A stretch of 64,000 nt of DNA, from NCBI GenBank assembly GCA_015501055.1, contig JADNYV010000153.1:25333-89332 (forward strand), in the 5' to 3' direction. Below the pieces are notes generated by a model, which was given only the letters and a program-made list of their open reading frames with translations, ran no database searches and was not told where the DNA came from. The translations under genes were made by a program, and so were the position numbers. The DNA is from Mucidula mucida. Its lineage: Eukaryota; Basidiomycota; Agaricomycetes; Agaricales; Physalacriaceae. How positions within the stretch are numbered: position 1 is the first letter of the stretch; each line of letters starts with the position of its first letter. Shown here in pieces: positions 1 to 9,160 of this stretch.

Positions 1-391
1 CACCCCACCGCCACCACAACCGCAGCAGCAGCATCCACCTCCGTGTTTTCCGCCACCACCAGAAGTGGTGTCATCGACGTCGCTCACGGCGCGGCGGATT
101 TCAGAGACACCCCGAGCGCCTATGGTGCGAAGGGCCCTCGAAAGCTGAGCCTTGCGCTTGGCTTGCTTGGCTGCACGCTTATGAGGAAGCGCCATCTTGA
201 GAGCGCGACCTGCTTTGTTCGCGCTGACGTGGCGACGACCAAGCGCTCCATTAGAGGCCCTAAATGAAATATTTAGCTTGGGTGAACCATCAGTCTGGAA
301 CTCGAAATACATACCCAGGAGAACCGGCCATAGCAGAGACGGCGCTGAGGGCCATGGTCACGAAGATCAGGAGAGTAGATTTAGAGAACAT
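1..391 (-). CDS. small secreted protein, partial at window edge
   Basis: The reading begins at 391 with a typical signal peptide (MFSKSTLLIFVTMALSAVSA) followed by a short mature region. A 55-bp GT-AG intron (gtatgt donor, tttag acceptor) fits at 260-314. Exon 2 then reads either into a basic peptide that stops near 110, or, in another frame, into a Gly- and Cys-rich stretch (GGKHGGGCCCCGCGGG) running off the window edge. I cannot decide between the two tails without more sequence. The product would be exported, as for many small secreted proteins of basidiomycetes. No family is recognised. The signal peptide and splice sites are seen directly; the function is unknown. Confidence 0.4.
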
Positions 392-857
392 TCTGAAGAT
401 GAAGAGGATAGGTGATGTCGAGGTGAGATTAGACGGCCTGCGTCTAGTAGAGTTGTGAGGAATGAGCGCTGCTGAAGATTCCCAGCCCACATCTAGTCTG
501 CTTTATACTCTGATTCGGTGTTGGTGAGACCTGGATAGAGACCACTGGAGCTATCGTTTGGAGACTGGATGCATGACGACGGAGCCCTTGGGGTATCGCT
601 CAACGCCGTGCAGCGCCTCCAGGATCATGTAACAAGTGCAAGTCGCCATCACCGTTGCTCGTCCGTTTATTTTTGACTAGAAGCGTATTCGTGCGGAGCC
701 CTGTTCTGGTCGAATGTGCACATACGCCCAAGCTGATAGTGACCGTTTGAATCGAAAAAGATTGTCACGAAACGACCAATCTTTATTTACACTTAACTTG
801 ATGGTGGATCAAAATGCATTTTTGTAAATATAGCCAAGCGCAAAAGTATCAATCTAT
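392..857. other. intergenic, nothing recognised
   Basis: Spacer between the secreted-protein start and the 3' end of the MFS gene. I see only short chance frames. Confidence 0.4.
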
Positions 858-2535
858 CTATCGTTTGCTGAATCTAGGTAGGCCAAAGGACAGCCGCAAG
901 CCAACTGAAATCAAAATCAAATACACGATGTAAACGCCAAAACCACCCGCTAGGTTCTTCTGCAAGGTGAGAGAAAACAGCGACGAAGCTACGGATGGCG
1001 CGAATCCACGCGTTCCAGAGTTGGCCATCTGGGCAAAGCCATTTGTCGACCCCAAAGTCTCCCGACTCGTCGCGCTCTGAACGATCAAAACATGTACTGC
1101 CCCATACGCCGTAAATATCATCAGGTTAAACGCCATATGTAACCCCATGAGCGTTATAACACGCCAGTCTATATAGCCAGCCTTCTTAGCAAAGTAACTT
1201 TCGAAAGAGAAAGCTGCGAAGGCTGCAAGGAGGAAAAAGCAGGAAGTGATGAATGCCCGTCGCGCGCCGAGTGTGCGAATGAGCATGCTTGTTAAGAAAT
1301 CTGCAAGACAGCATTGACAGTGCCCCAGGCGAACATTATCCACCCAATTTGGTACGGGTTTAGTCCAAGGCCGCCGATAGAAATGGAAGTGGAGTACATC
1401 AGGGGCATGAGCACCTCGAACGAAGTGCTGTTGAACGAGAGGAAGCAGTAGGTAATGACGACGTTGAGAACATTCTTGTTGGTGATCTCGCGAAAAGATG
1501 GGGTTCGCATATGAGCGACTGGCGTCTCCGCTGCCTCCGTACCTCCAGTAGTGCCATAATTCGGATCGGACGCGTTATCGAGCAGTGGCGCGCTCGCAGA
1601 GTCCTTTTTTAACTTGGTGATGGAGGGATGTGTCTTAAGCAAGCGATATTAGATATCACTGTCAGGATGTCAAGACACAACGTACCTCTTTCAATGAAAT
1701 AAGCGTTAAAATGAAGATGACAAACGCGAAAGATCCAGCAACACCACAGGGAAGAGGATATGGATGATCTTGAATAACGGCAGCCGACTGAATATAGGCC
1801 ATCTGTCTTCTGGATCCGCCAACAAACCGCCCAAGATCGGGCTAAGGTAAAATAAGAGCGCTATTTCGGAAGGCACACATAAACGTACCCCGTCGTAGAC
1901 CCGATACTCCACACTAACGGTAGAAAAGCAAAAGCATCACCGATGTTGGTCGAATCGGTAAGCTAACGGTGCGAGATTTGATGAGCGTCGCGGTCCAAGA
2001 GCGAGAAAGGACAGAAATACCTCGCCCATGATTGTTTTCGCTACGCCTATCAACACGATCAATCATCTTTGACTGATGCTGATAAGAACCACCTATTTTA
2101 GACTACTCACCAATGTTGCCATTAAATATACCTTGCAGACAACGAAACAAGACAAGAAACCAGAAGTTCTTCGAAAGTCCGAATCCCACCATGGACAGCG
2201 CCAGTCCCAGAGGTCCCAAAAGTAGTACTCGCCGCCGACCGAAAACATCTGCAGCGCGTCCCCAGTGGAAAACACTCAGACATTCTGCAATGAAGAATGC
2301 TGACTCCTAATGGCAGCATGAGCGCAGCTCCCACTTGAAACGTACCACCCACAATTAGGCCTGCGTAGTACCCTGTCTTCGTCTCGTCGCCTCCAGTAAT
2401 CCCAGTCCTCCGCACGAATTCCGGCGCGAACGGATAAATGACAGTCGCAGTGATCGGCTCAGCCAACTGCACCAGATACACCACAAATAGCTGGAATGTT
2501 GGCAACGGCGTCCGCACCGCTGCTGTCGAGGTCAT
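858..2535 (-). CDS. MFS transporter, with two apparent frameshifts
   Basis: Membrane transporter of the major facilitator superfamily, closest in style to fungal MFS proteins of the ZRT/tetracycline-resistance-like group; substrate unknown. Exons by eye: 2353-2535, 2111-2306, 2021-2046, 1889-1962, 1686-1841 and 858-1633, all with GT-AG introns. The splice joins restore family motifs: GYYAGLI joins ESAFFIAE, then HWGRAADVFGRRR (the loop 2-3 signature), RCLQGIFNGNIG and GPILGGLLADP. The C-terminal half holds AFITSCFFLLAAFAAF and further membrane helices. Two single-base shifts break the frame. One is near 1770, between the LPLFK and DHPYPLPC segments. The other is near 1297, between NAVLQIS and LTSMLIRTLG. 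Either the copy is dead or the assembly lost bases there. Confidence 0.8.
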
Positions 2536-3173
2536 GGCTCACTACGAGTCCGACCGAGCTTTTCGTGATGGGGGTTTGGAACGGAGTCATGTTTTGTAAT
2601 GGGAGAAAGGAAGGACTTTACATATTACTAATGAAAGTCAAAATCCATATGGTCGCTATCTTGTGATCGGTTTCCGAGCAAGCCGACGCGTCGCGCTTTA
2701 GCCACGGCCATAGTCTACGAAGAGGTCCAACAAGGAAGACATTGCGCTGAAAAGATTGCTAGATGATGCAGGGAGACCTTAGTGTGCAGCTCTCGTTGCT
2801 GGAAGGAATGATGGCACCAGGAGTTACCTGAATCCTAGGGCTCATAATTAATGAAAGATAGATCAACGGATCCAGAACCTGACGAGTGAGAACGCTGTGC
2901 TCATTGTTATCGGGCGGTCATCAGGATCCTCGAAAACGTATAAACTATGTGCCTCACTCGAGACTCACACGAAGCTAGAGGACATCGTCAAGCTTGAAGA
3001 TACTAATGTACCATACTTCTAGTGTTGTTCTTCAAAGTACGTCCTGGCAGCCCCAGAGTTGTCGATAAGAACATTCGACACCGACGTCAAATGTGGTTAC
3101 GAATAGCCAAACTCACAGAAAACGCCAAAGTGCAAAGAAACGAGTTTATTGTTACAATTCAACAGCGAAGACA
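2536..3173. other. intergenic, nothing recognised
   Basis: Region between the start of the MFS gene and the end of the small heat-shock gene. It holds short frames but no supported gene. Confidence 0.35.
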
Positions 3174-3723
3174 TCAAGAGATCGTAATCTTCCTCGGTGC
3201 CGACTCAGGCGCAGCCTTGGGGAACGTAACAGTCAAGACGCCATTCTCCAACGAAGCGTTGATCTGTTCTTCCTGTAATCAACTCGTTAGCCATCCATCT
3301 CTTGGAGAGAACGAAGCCGCCATGTTTACCTTGACACCCTGAGGAAGTCTCAACGTCCTCGAGAACTTTCCAAACTTTCTTTCTTTCACAGCATATCCCT
3401 CCTCTTGATGCTCGCTCGAAATCTTGCTCTCGCCGGTAACAGTCAGACGTCCATCACGGACATCGATGTTGACATCCTCCTTCTTCAGCCCGGGGAGCTC
3501 GAACAACGCGGTGACAATATTCTTCTCTGCATCTTCATGCAAGTCCATCCTAGAAACGTTGTTAGGATACGGGATCGTGATAATGCGAAAGCAGCCTACC
3601 TGGACGGAGGACAGTGGGGGCGGTATTGGTGTTGTCAAACTGGATCTGCCGCTGAGGAAGCCCAAGAGCGTTCTCAAAGAAGCGGTCAAAGAGGTAGTTC
3701 GGTTCGTAGAAGGAGACAGACAT
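3174..3723 (-). CDS. small heat-shock protein, Hsp20/alpha-crystallin family
   Basis: ATP-independent chaperone that binds unfolding proteins in the cytosol. The start is at 3723 (MSVSFYEPNYLFDRFFENA), giving the short N-terminal arm usual for fungal Hsp20. Exon 1 ends near 3609 and joins MDLHEDAEKN. The alpha-crystallin domain follows, with ELPGLKKEDVNIDV, GRLTVTGE and YAVKERKFGKFSRTLRLP. A second short intron (about 3278-3335) removes an in-frame stop and joins GVK to EEQINASLENGVLTVTFPK. The protein ends APRKITIS with the stop at 3174-3176. Both introns are GT-AG. The ORF is intact after splicing. Upstream lie a TATA box and a strong heat-shock element, so heat-inducible expression is likely. 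Confidence 0.9.
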
Positions 3724-3770
3724 TGAAATGTGGTTGTTGTTTGTAGGGGAAGCCAGCCGACGACTCTTGC

Positions 3771-3776
3771 TTTATA
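3771..3776 (-). promoter_or_regulatory. TATA box of the small heat-shock gene
   Basis: TATAAA on the minus strand, 48 bp upstream of the chosen start codon at 3723 and between it and the heat-shock elements. Confidence 0.6.
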
Positions 3777-3794
3777 CCGGCCGTTGAATTACTC

Positions 3795-3802
3795 GAATAT
3801 TC
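3795..3802. promoter_or_regulatory. minor heat-shock half-sites
   Basis: GAA-TA-TTC, two inverted nGAAn units, about 75 bp upstream of the small heat-shock gene start. It probably adds to the main element at 3850-3872. Confidence 0.45.
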
Positions 3803-3849
3803 GTATGATGTCAACATTCGACGCAGAGCGTACAGTCGCGTTCGCGTGA

Positions 3850-3872
3850 GAACGTTCTCGAAAGTTCGGGAA
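3850..3872. promoter_or_regulatory. five-unit heat-shock element
   Basis: Five perfect alternating units, GAA, TTC, GAA, TTC, GAA, each separated by two bases: the binding pattern of trimeric heat-shock factor. It lies about 130 bp upstream of the Hsp20 start codon, which supports heat-shock control of that gene. Confidence 0.85.
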
Positions 3873-4736
3873 TCAGGTCAAAGCGTCGGCAGTCGTTTGC
3901 CTATTTTGGTAAAGCTGATCGCCACTGGTTAGTCGTCCGCAGAGTTACTGGACCAATCGAGAAGAAAGGCCTTTATGCACATGCGCAAGGGTCTCCAGGC
4001 TATTTCACGCACGCGGTCTATAGAAGGTCGATAGATATCAAACACTGTGAAAAGTCAAAGAAAACAGGGCGCAGGAATACGAATGATACCCGAACATTAC
4101 CTGCTCCAGGTCTAGTGTCGTTCCTGGGAAAAAAGGGTTGGATCCATCTGCGTTGCTGCAGCAGCGACTCGGATATCGAGTTGCTCAACGCGCTCTAGGC
4201 ACAGATTCGCGTCGAAAACCGGGCCTGTCGACCTTTCAGCACACAATCGTCTAGAAAAACAGATACGTTTTGTCCAGGAAGGCTGAGAAGAAGTATAATA
4301 TGAAATCCTTGGAGTAGTTTGGACAACAGATAGAAGTGCCAGGCGACAATACAGAGTGACATCAACGAGATTGAACGAATTGGATCAAAAATAAGAACAA
4401 GGGGGCGCGCTTGAATCGAGGCTTGATGACGGTCGCAAACAAACAATATATCATCGCGTGAGCCGCGAGCGGACAACGAAAAGAGGGACGCCACAGTCAA
4501 AGCCTGAGTCCTCTCCGGAGCCTACAACCAAGTACGACACAATATATAGCAGGTAAATTATGTTAGGTCTCGAATCTACATAATATTCAACCGGTCCTTA
4601 TTGCCACATCCTACATTACAACCGTCAACTTCGAGACCACGTCAAGACGTACTGAACACGACATGTCTGAATCTTTTACTACAAGAGAAACTGGGGATTA
4701 ACGAGGCAGGAGTATCAAAAGCTGCAGCACTATAAT
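3873..4736. other. intergenic, nothing recognised
   Basis: No supported gene. A minus-strand frame at 4195-4500 has a hydrophobic middle but no start context, splice sites or family match that I can see. Confidence 0.3.
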
Positions 4737-5356
4737 TCAAGAGGACATCCAAAAGATGCACCAACCTTCTTGAGAAATATATGAGCTGAGTTGACCCAAC
4801 CGACTAGGTTTGACCGCTTTCGAGACGTCTATGTCACCAGTTAAAACATTATCTTGTGAAAATGAGGTACTTGCCGTCGACTTATCTGTGTCAGATTTCT
4901 CCAACTTAGTCGCAGTCGTCATCTTTCACGTTGGAACACTTCGACCAGAGCTTCCATCTGCTGAGGGCGTGCATCCGGAAGATAAAGCATTTCTATCTGT
5001 GTGCGTTTCACAACAAATCATCCGACGTTTCTGATCCTGTTTCTTCCCCTGCGCCGCAATGTCCGTGAAAATTTTGCGCATCTTGACGGTCGCCTCTTCC
5101 TCCCAGGCGATAAACTCGTCGCGATCGGGCATCTCCGTCTGGGGGGCATTCGACACCTTTCGTGGTCCCAGGTCGAGCGCTGCTTTTAAGCGATCTTGAG
5201 GAGTCAGTAATGGCAGTGGCGAGGTATCGATAGGAGGGTCGAGCCTTCTGTTCATTCCTTCTCAAGTGCGAAGGACCAGCGACCCTGTATTCCAACAATC
5301 CTCTACTTTATCTTGTGAGAGCCCCACTCGTTCGACGACTGGAAACGAGACGCCAT
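4737..5356 (-). CDS. hypothetical protein, model uncertain
   Basis: The best coding segment is on the minus strand below 5255. It contains LTPQDRLKAALDLGPRK, then an acidic-basic helical stretch (DEFIAWEEEATVKMRKIF and DIAAQGKKQDQKRR) that looks like a charged coil. A further frame, 4922-4737, with TATKLEKSDTDKST may be a later exon. A possible first exon begins at 5356 (MASRFQSSNEWGSHKIK), but I could not join it cleanly. No family is recognised, and the intron positions are not settled. Confidence 0.3.
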
Positions 5357-5476
5357 GATCAAATTTTCAAGCTGGAAAATTTCGATGAGATCAGTAACCC
5401 TTCGGACTTTCTGGAGCACGGTTATGCTTCAGCTTGCTCTAGTGTTTTTTAGTACTAAAAACACATCAGAGGAAAG

Positions 5477-6400
5477 CTAAGCAAACAAAGGGTGCTCCGG
5501 AAGTCCAAGGAACTGACTCATCGAATATCTTTTCAAATGTTCCAGCATGAAAATTGACATGGCGTTCTCGATCTTAACCAGTCGTCGTACGAATGGCGGT
5601 TCCAAAGCGAAGAGGATTGGTTCTGAATACAAGGATCCGCTGTTCCGTTCTGTCAGATATCCAGAGGATGTCAAAGCCATCATGTTCCAACTCTTGTACT
5701 GCGTGATATGCCGCCTCGATCTCCTGACGCCATTCAACATCATGTTCGCTGAGCTCGATAAGATGCATCGCCTCATTTTGGGGAACAAGCTGGTATTGGC
5801 CATGCTCGCGTACATCACGCGTTGCATATGGGACGCGCACCACGGTTCGCGCAAGAGTAGGGTGGAAACAATCAGACCATGGCAGAGGCGGAGTGCAATG
5901 TACTGCTTCACGTTCAAGAGGATGAGGTGCAGAGTTAGGAAGGATGGGACACGACATCTCAGGTAGCGTGCCCACGCCGGGCCCCGGAACCATGCCTCGA
6001 GGTGACACTAACATGATGGCTAGCGCATAAGGAAAATCCACTACAGGTATGCCGCTCCGCCACTAGGGGAAGATTGAGACAAAGTTCAAACGAAGAGGAC
6101 ATAACGGCCGACCTCAACTACGCAAGCGAGAAACTGCTTGTTCTCCATTTCCTCGCATGCTTTTGTGGCTAAAGGATCCTCGAAGACAGCAATACTCGCA
6201 ACGGGGTCCAATTGAAACACGAAATACTCTCCACAAAGAGGAAGCGACATCGCGGCCTGTGTCTCCAAAGAGAGATTGTAGTTGTGAACGGTAGAGTAGC
6301 TAGTCAGAATTAAGCGCCTAAGATGATAGTCGTGGTGAAAGCGTGAGAAGTGAGGTCAACACTCAACGCCTGTCAGGTCCGTCGCGGTCCATTCGGCCAT
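5477..6400 (-). CDS. hypothetical protein, multi-exon
   Basis: A minus-strand reading with good joins. The exon around 6089-6300 (CGEYFVFQLDPVAS, FEDPLATKACEEMENKQF) splices over a GT-AG intron to WRSGIPVVDFPYALAI. A long exon then runs down to 5574 (YQLVPQNEAMHLIEL, WRQEIEAAYHAVQELEHD, ILWISDRTEQRILVF). The 3' end may continue to 5477 (RYSMSQFLGLPEHPLF). A candidate start is the ATG at 6400 (MAEWTATDLTG), but its donor site is poor. The style resembles the C-terminal part of agaricomycete F-box-like proteins, yet I see no F-box. Function unknown. Confidence 0.35.
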
Positions 6401-6426
6401 CACCGTCATCAATATGCAGCGACTCA

Positions 6427-6587
6427 GTTGGCTGAAGAGTCCTAACAACCTGGAGCTACGCTGCCTGATAGGGCCCGCCATCCTGCTCGACACTTGAACC
6501 TGCCGGCCTTTATCATGTGCGGGACAGGGATGGCGCCGGGCGCTATCAGGCAGCGTAGCTCCAGGCTGTTAGGACTCTTGAGCCAAC
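6427..6587. repeat. long inverted repeat (hairpin)
   Basis: The left arm 6427-6483 and the right arm 6528-6587 are near-perfect reverse complements. They begin GTTGGCT and end AGCCAAC, differ at only a few positions, and flank about 45 bp. No clear target duplication was seen. It could be a folded MITE or a source of hairpin RNA. It lies just upstream of the unknown gene that ends at 5477. Confidence 0.8.
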
Positions 6588-6700
6588 TGAATCGCGAACA
6601 TGGAGAAGTTAAATTTATCTGCACTTTTGAGAAAGAGCTCGCGAATGGTTATGAGGCAAGACATTATGATTTTCTTGAGGGAATCAGATCCGTGCTTATA

Positions 6701-6943
6701 CTGTAGCGTTTCGACCGCAAATTCACATAACGGGTCACGGGGTCTTTGAAGTGAAGCTATATATACATCATAACGGGTCACGGACCACTTTGGTCAGGCA
6801 CGAGCCTCCAAATAAGGAAATTTCAGGTCCCGCTATAAGCGGAACTGTCCAAAAAAGGCAATTTAAGGGTCTGTGAAGCTGTTCGCTGTAACTTCAGACC
6901 ATAATGGGTCACAGGCTGTGAAGTTACGGTCAAAACGCTACAG
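6701..6943. mobile_element. MITE, Tc1/mariner-like, with TA duplication
   Basis: The element is about 243 bp. Its terminal inverted repeats begin CTGTAGCGTTT and end AAACGCTACAG, extend roughly 27 bp (CGACCGYAA...TTCACA) and are flanked by TA on both sides (6699-6700 and 6944-6945). Inside, the motif 'ggGTCACrG' recurs three times, near 6727, 6773 and 6905. It has no coding capacity, so movement would need a transposase supplied from elsewhere. The TA target duplication points to the Tc1/mariner superfamily. Confidence 0.75.
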
Positions 6944-6945
6944 TA

Positions 6946-7420
6946 ATCCACCCTATGAAGATCTATGTGAAATCTTCATACTGATCTTCAAGTTAACGCT
7001 GTAAGGAATACAATTGACCTAGATTGACCTTCACCATGTTTGTACTGTAAGTACCTTGGGAGTAGGCAGGCCAGCGGAATGGAGTAAGTTCATAGTGGCC
7101 AAATTTCGTCGCACCGGTCACAGGTCACATGGTGCGACGAATTCTACAGTAGTAATCTGGAAATCATTTCGCCCACCGATATGTCCCGCTAGGAAAAGGA
7201 CTTTTCCAAGTTCTGAGGCTCACCAATTGCCGGCTCAGAGTCCACGACGACATCTCCATTTTCTCAGAACCCGCTGTAATTCTCGTCTAAGTGTAGCCTA
7301 CAGTATGTACAACGTAGATAACTAGCATTCGAATAACAAGAAGAATTGACTCGGAAGAACCTATATACACTCGTCCAATGAAAAGAAATAAGCATACTGT
7401 ACAGTAACAACGATTCCACC
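6946..7420. other. AT-rich spacer with a small hairpin
   Basis: No gene. A hairpin with 13- to 14-bp arms (AATTTCGTCGCACC against GGTGCGACGAATT) lies at 7102-7143, followed by CTACAGTA. Several other TACTGTA/TACAGTA heptamers occur here (7034, 7299, 7394), as in the neighbouring MITE ends, so old MITE fragments are possible. Confidence 0.35.
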
Positions 7421-8933
7421 CTACTCGTCACGCCGGTACGTCTTCATCGTCGACCACGGCATCGGGTCAAACGTCGCATCACTCACCACGTCCTGAAAAA
7501 ATTGGTCCAATATCTCCTTCTTAACATGCTTCTTCGGTTCCGGTACCGATGCCATGCACTGCAGTATAGGCAGTCTGTCCCCTTGCACCTTCTTTCCAAC
7601 AATTCCATCCCGCAGCACCAGCTCTTCCGGGAAAAGAGGTTCCCTCTCGGTGTTGTGCCAATGAGCGAAGACAAGCTGCGAGACATCTGTCACAGGCTCC
7701 ACCTCCGCATACAGCGCCTCGTTCGGCGCGAGCTGTTGGTGACGGAGATGCATAATCGGAGGGCTGTAGAGTTTGATGCAGCCTTCGTCGGCTGGCATTG
7801 GTCCTGGACGCTACATGGCAAAAGTAAGTGAATGCGAAGACTGTCTTGGGTGAATAGAGCTTGCCTCATTATGCGTGGTCTGGAAGCTTGGAGCAGCAAA
7901 TACGACTGGATCTTCTTGAACCTGAATCATGGTACTAAGATCAGTAAACGCCAAACGTGTGCTGCAGTAGTCTCACGTTTTCCGCCTTCTTCTTGCCTTT
8001 GACGCGTCGCGTCGTTTCATCTCCTGCGGCCTTACGCTTGGGCGCCGTTGCTCGAGGAACTGGCGCTTGTTGCCCGACTTCGTTACGAGCAGCCTTCTTT
8101 GCGGCTGACGGACGGGATGGCCCTTGTATAACAAGAGCGCCTTGCGCTCCAGCGACTTCATCTTGATTGGTGTGCACGATGGTCGGGGGCATAAATATAA
8201 TCACGTTTGGCCTGAACACCGCGCCTACTGGAGGTGCAGACGCCGCACTTTGCCGCTCGTCTGGTATATTGATATTTGTTGCCACTTGTTACGAGCAGCC
8301 TTCTTTGCGGGACGGACGGATGGTCTTGTATAACAGAGCCTTGCGCTCCAGCGACTTCATCTTGCTTGGTGTGGACGATGGTCGGGGCATAAATGTAATC
8401 ACGTTTGGCCTGAACACCGCGCCTACTGGAGGTGCAGACGCCGCAGTTTGCCGCTCGTCCTGGTAAATATTGAATGTTACCTGACTACCCGTCCTCGGAA
8501 GAGCCGCCTCCAGGGAGATGCCAGTTACGCTATTCCTGCGGGAAAGGGGTTTGGACTGGATGACCGGTGGCTGAGGCGGGGCTTGCGCTTTCTGGGGAGT
8601 CTTTTTCGTCTCGATGGAGGCGTGACCATGATGGCCGGTGGGTGGGGAACAACTTGAAGGTTTGAAGGATTCTGTAATATGAGAGCTCCGAGGAGACGAA
8701 GCGGCAAAGACATTTTCTTTATTGGATTGAAGGTCGTCACTGACGGTGATGGTAGACTCGGGCGCGTCGTGGTCGTCTGCGCAAGCATCGGTCCCAAAGA
8801 GCTCCTCCCAATTAGTGTCTTCCCCGGCCGTGGAACCCTCTTGGGCAATCTGAACACGAACACCTGGTGGAGGTGTTTGACCGACTGCATTGTAGGTTTC
8901 GAGGTCGGCGGGATTGTTGCAAGCGACAGACAT
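7421..8933 (-). CDS. paralogous family member A, unknown function
   Basis: The start is at 8933 (MSVACNNPADLETYNAV). The N-terminal half is Ser/Pro-rich and disordered, with SKPLSRRNSVTGIS. A basic, nuclear-localisation-like segment follows (APKRKAAGDETTRRVKGKKK). A GT-AG intron near 7928-7974 leads to QEDPVVFAAPSFQ. A GC-AG intron (gcaagc donor, near 7880) then leads to the C-terminal domain (MHLRHQQLAPNEALYAE, PEELVLRDGIVGKKV), ending at 7421. Members B (11.4 kb) and C (27.8 kb) share the same order and intron positions. Inside A, a block of about 190 bp is tandemly duplicated (8082-8284 and 8288-8478), and the upstream coding copy is out of frame, so A may be damaged. No known family; a nuclear role is only inferred. 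Confidence 0.5.
8082..8478. repeat. tandem duplication inside family member A
   Basis: Two direct copies of about 190 to 200 bp, 8082-8284 and 8288-8478. Both begin at CGTTACGAGCAGCC or TGTTACGAGCAGCC and both encode the ASAPPVGAVFRPNVI segment on the minus strand. The second copy has several small indels, including one C lost in a C-run, which throws it out of frame. Confidence 0.8.
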
Positions 8934-9019
8934 CGTGAATAACAACGTCGGTGAAAGCGGATGACAAGTTGGCTGGGTCACGAATTATGAACGGCAGAGT
9001 CGTGGATAGACAGGCGTCA

Positions 9020-9160
9020 ATACTGGTAGGTGGTGGTGGAAAAGCAAGAGTGACTCGTCACATATGTGGACCAAGAACAATGGGCGAGTCCGGAAGATGC
9101 CGGTGGACCGAGCCTTTGTTCGCCAGTTCAAGTAATTTGATGATAACGCTGGAATTAAGC
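9020..9160. repeat. conserved upstream block of family member A
   Basis: This block resembles sequence at 12085-12215 (upstream of B) and 28715-28850 (upstream of C). All three contain 'ggtggtgg', then 'acaatggg', 'gatg.ccggtgg' and 'ttgttcg' in the same order and orientation. It probably includes the shared promoter. Confidence 0.55.

Noticed and set aside
3022..3746. Plus-strand frames over the heat-shock gene
   Set aside because: They are antisense shadows; the minus strand gives an intact spliced Hsp20.
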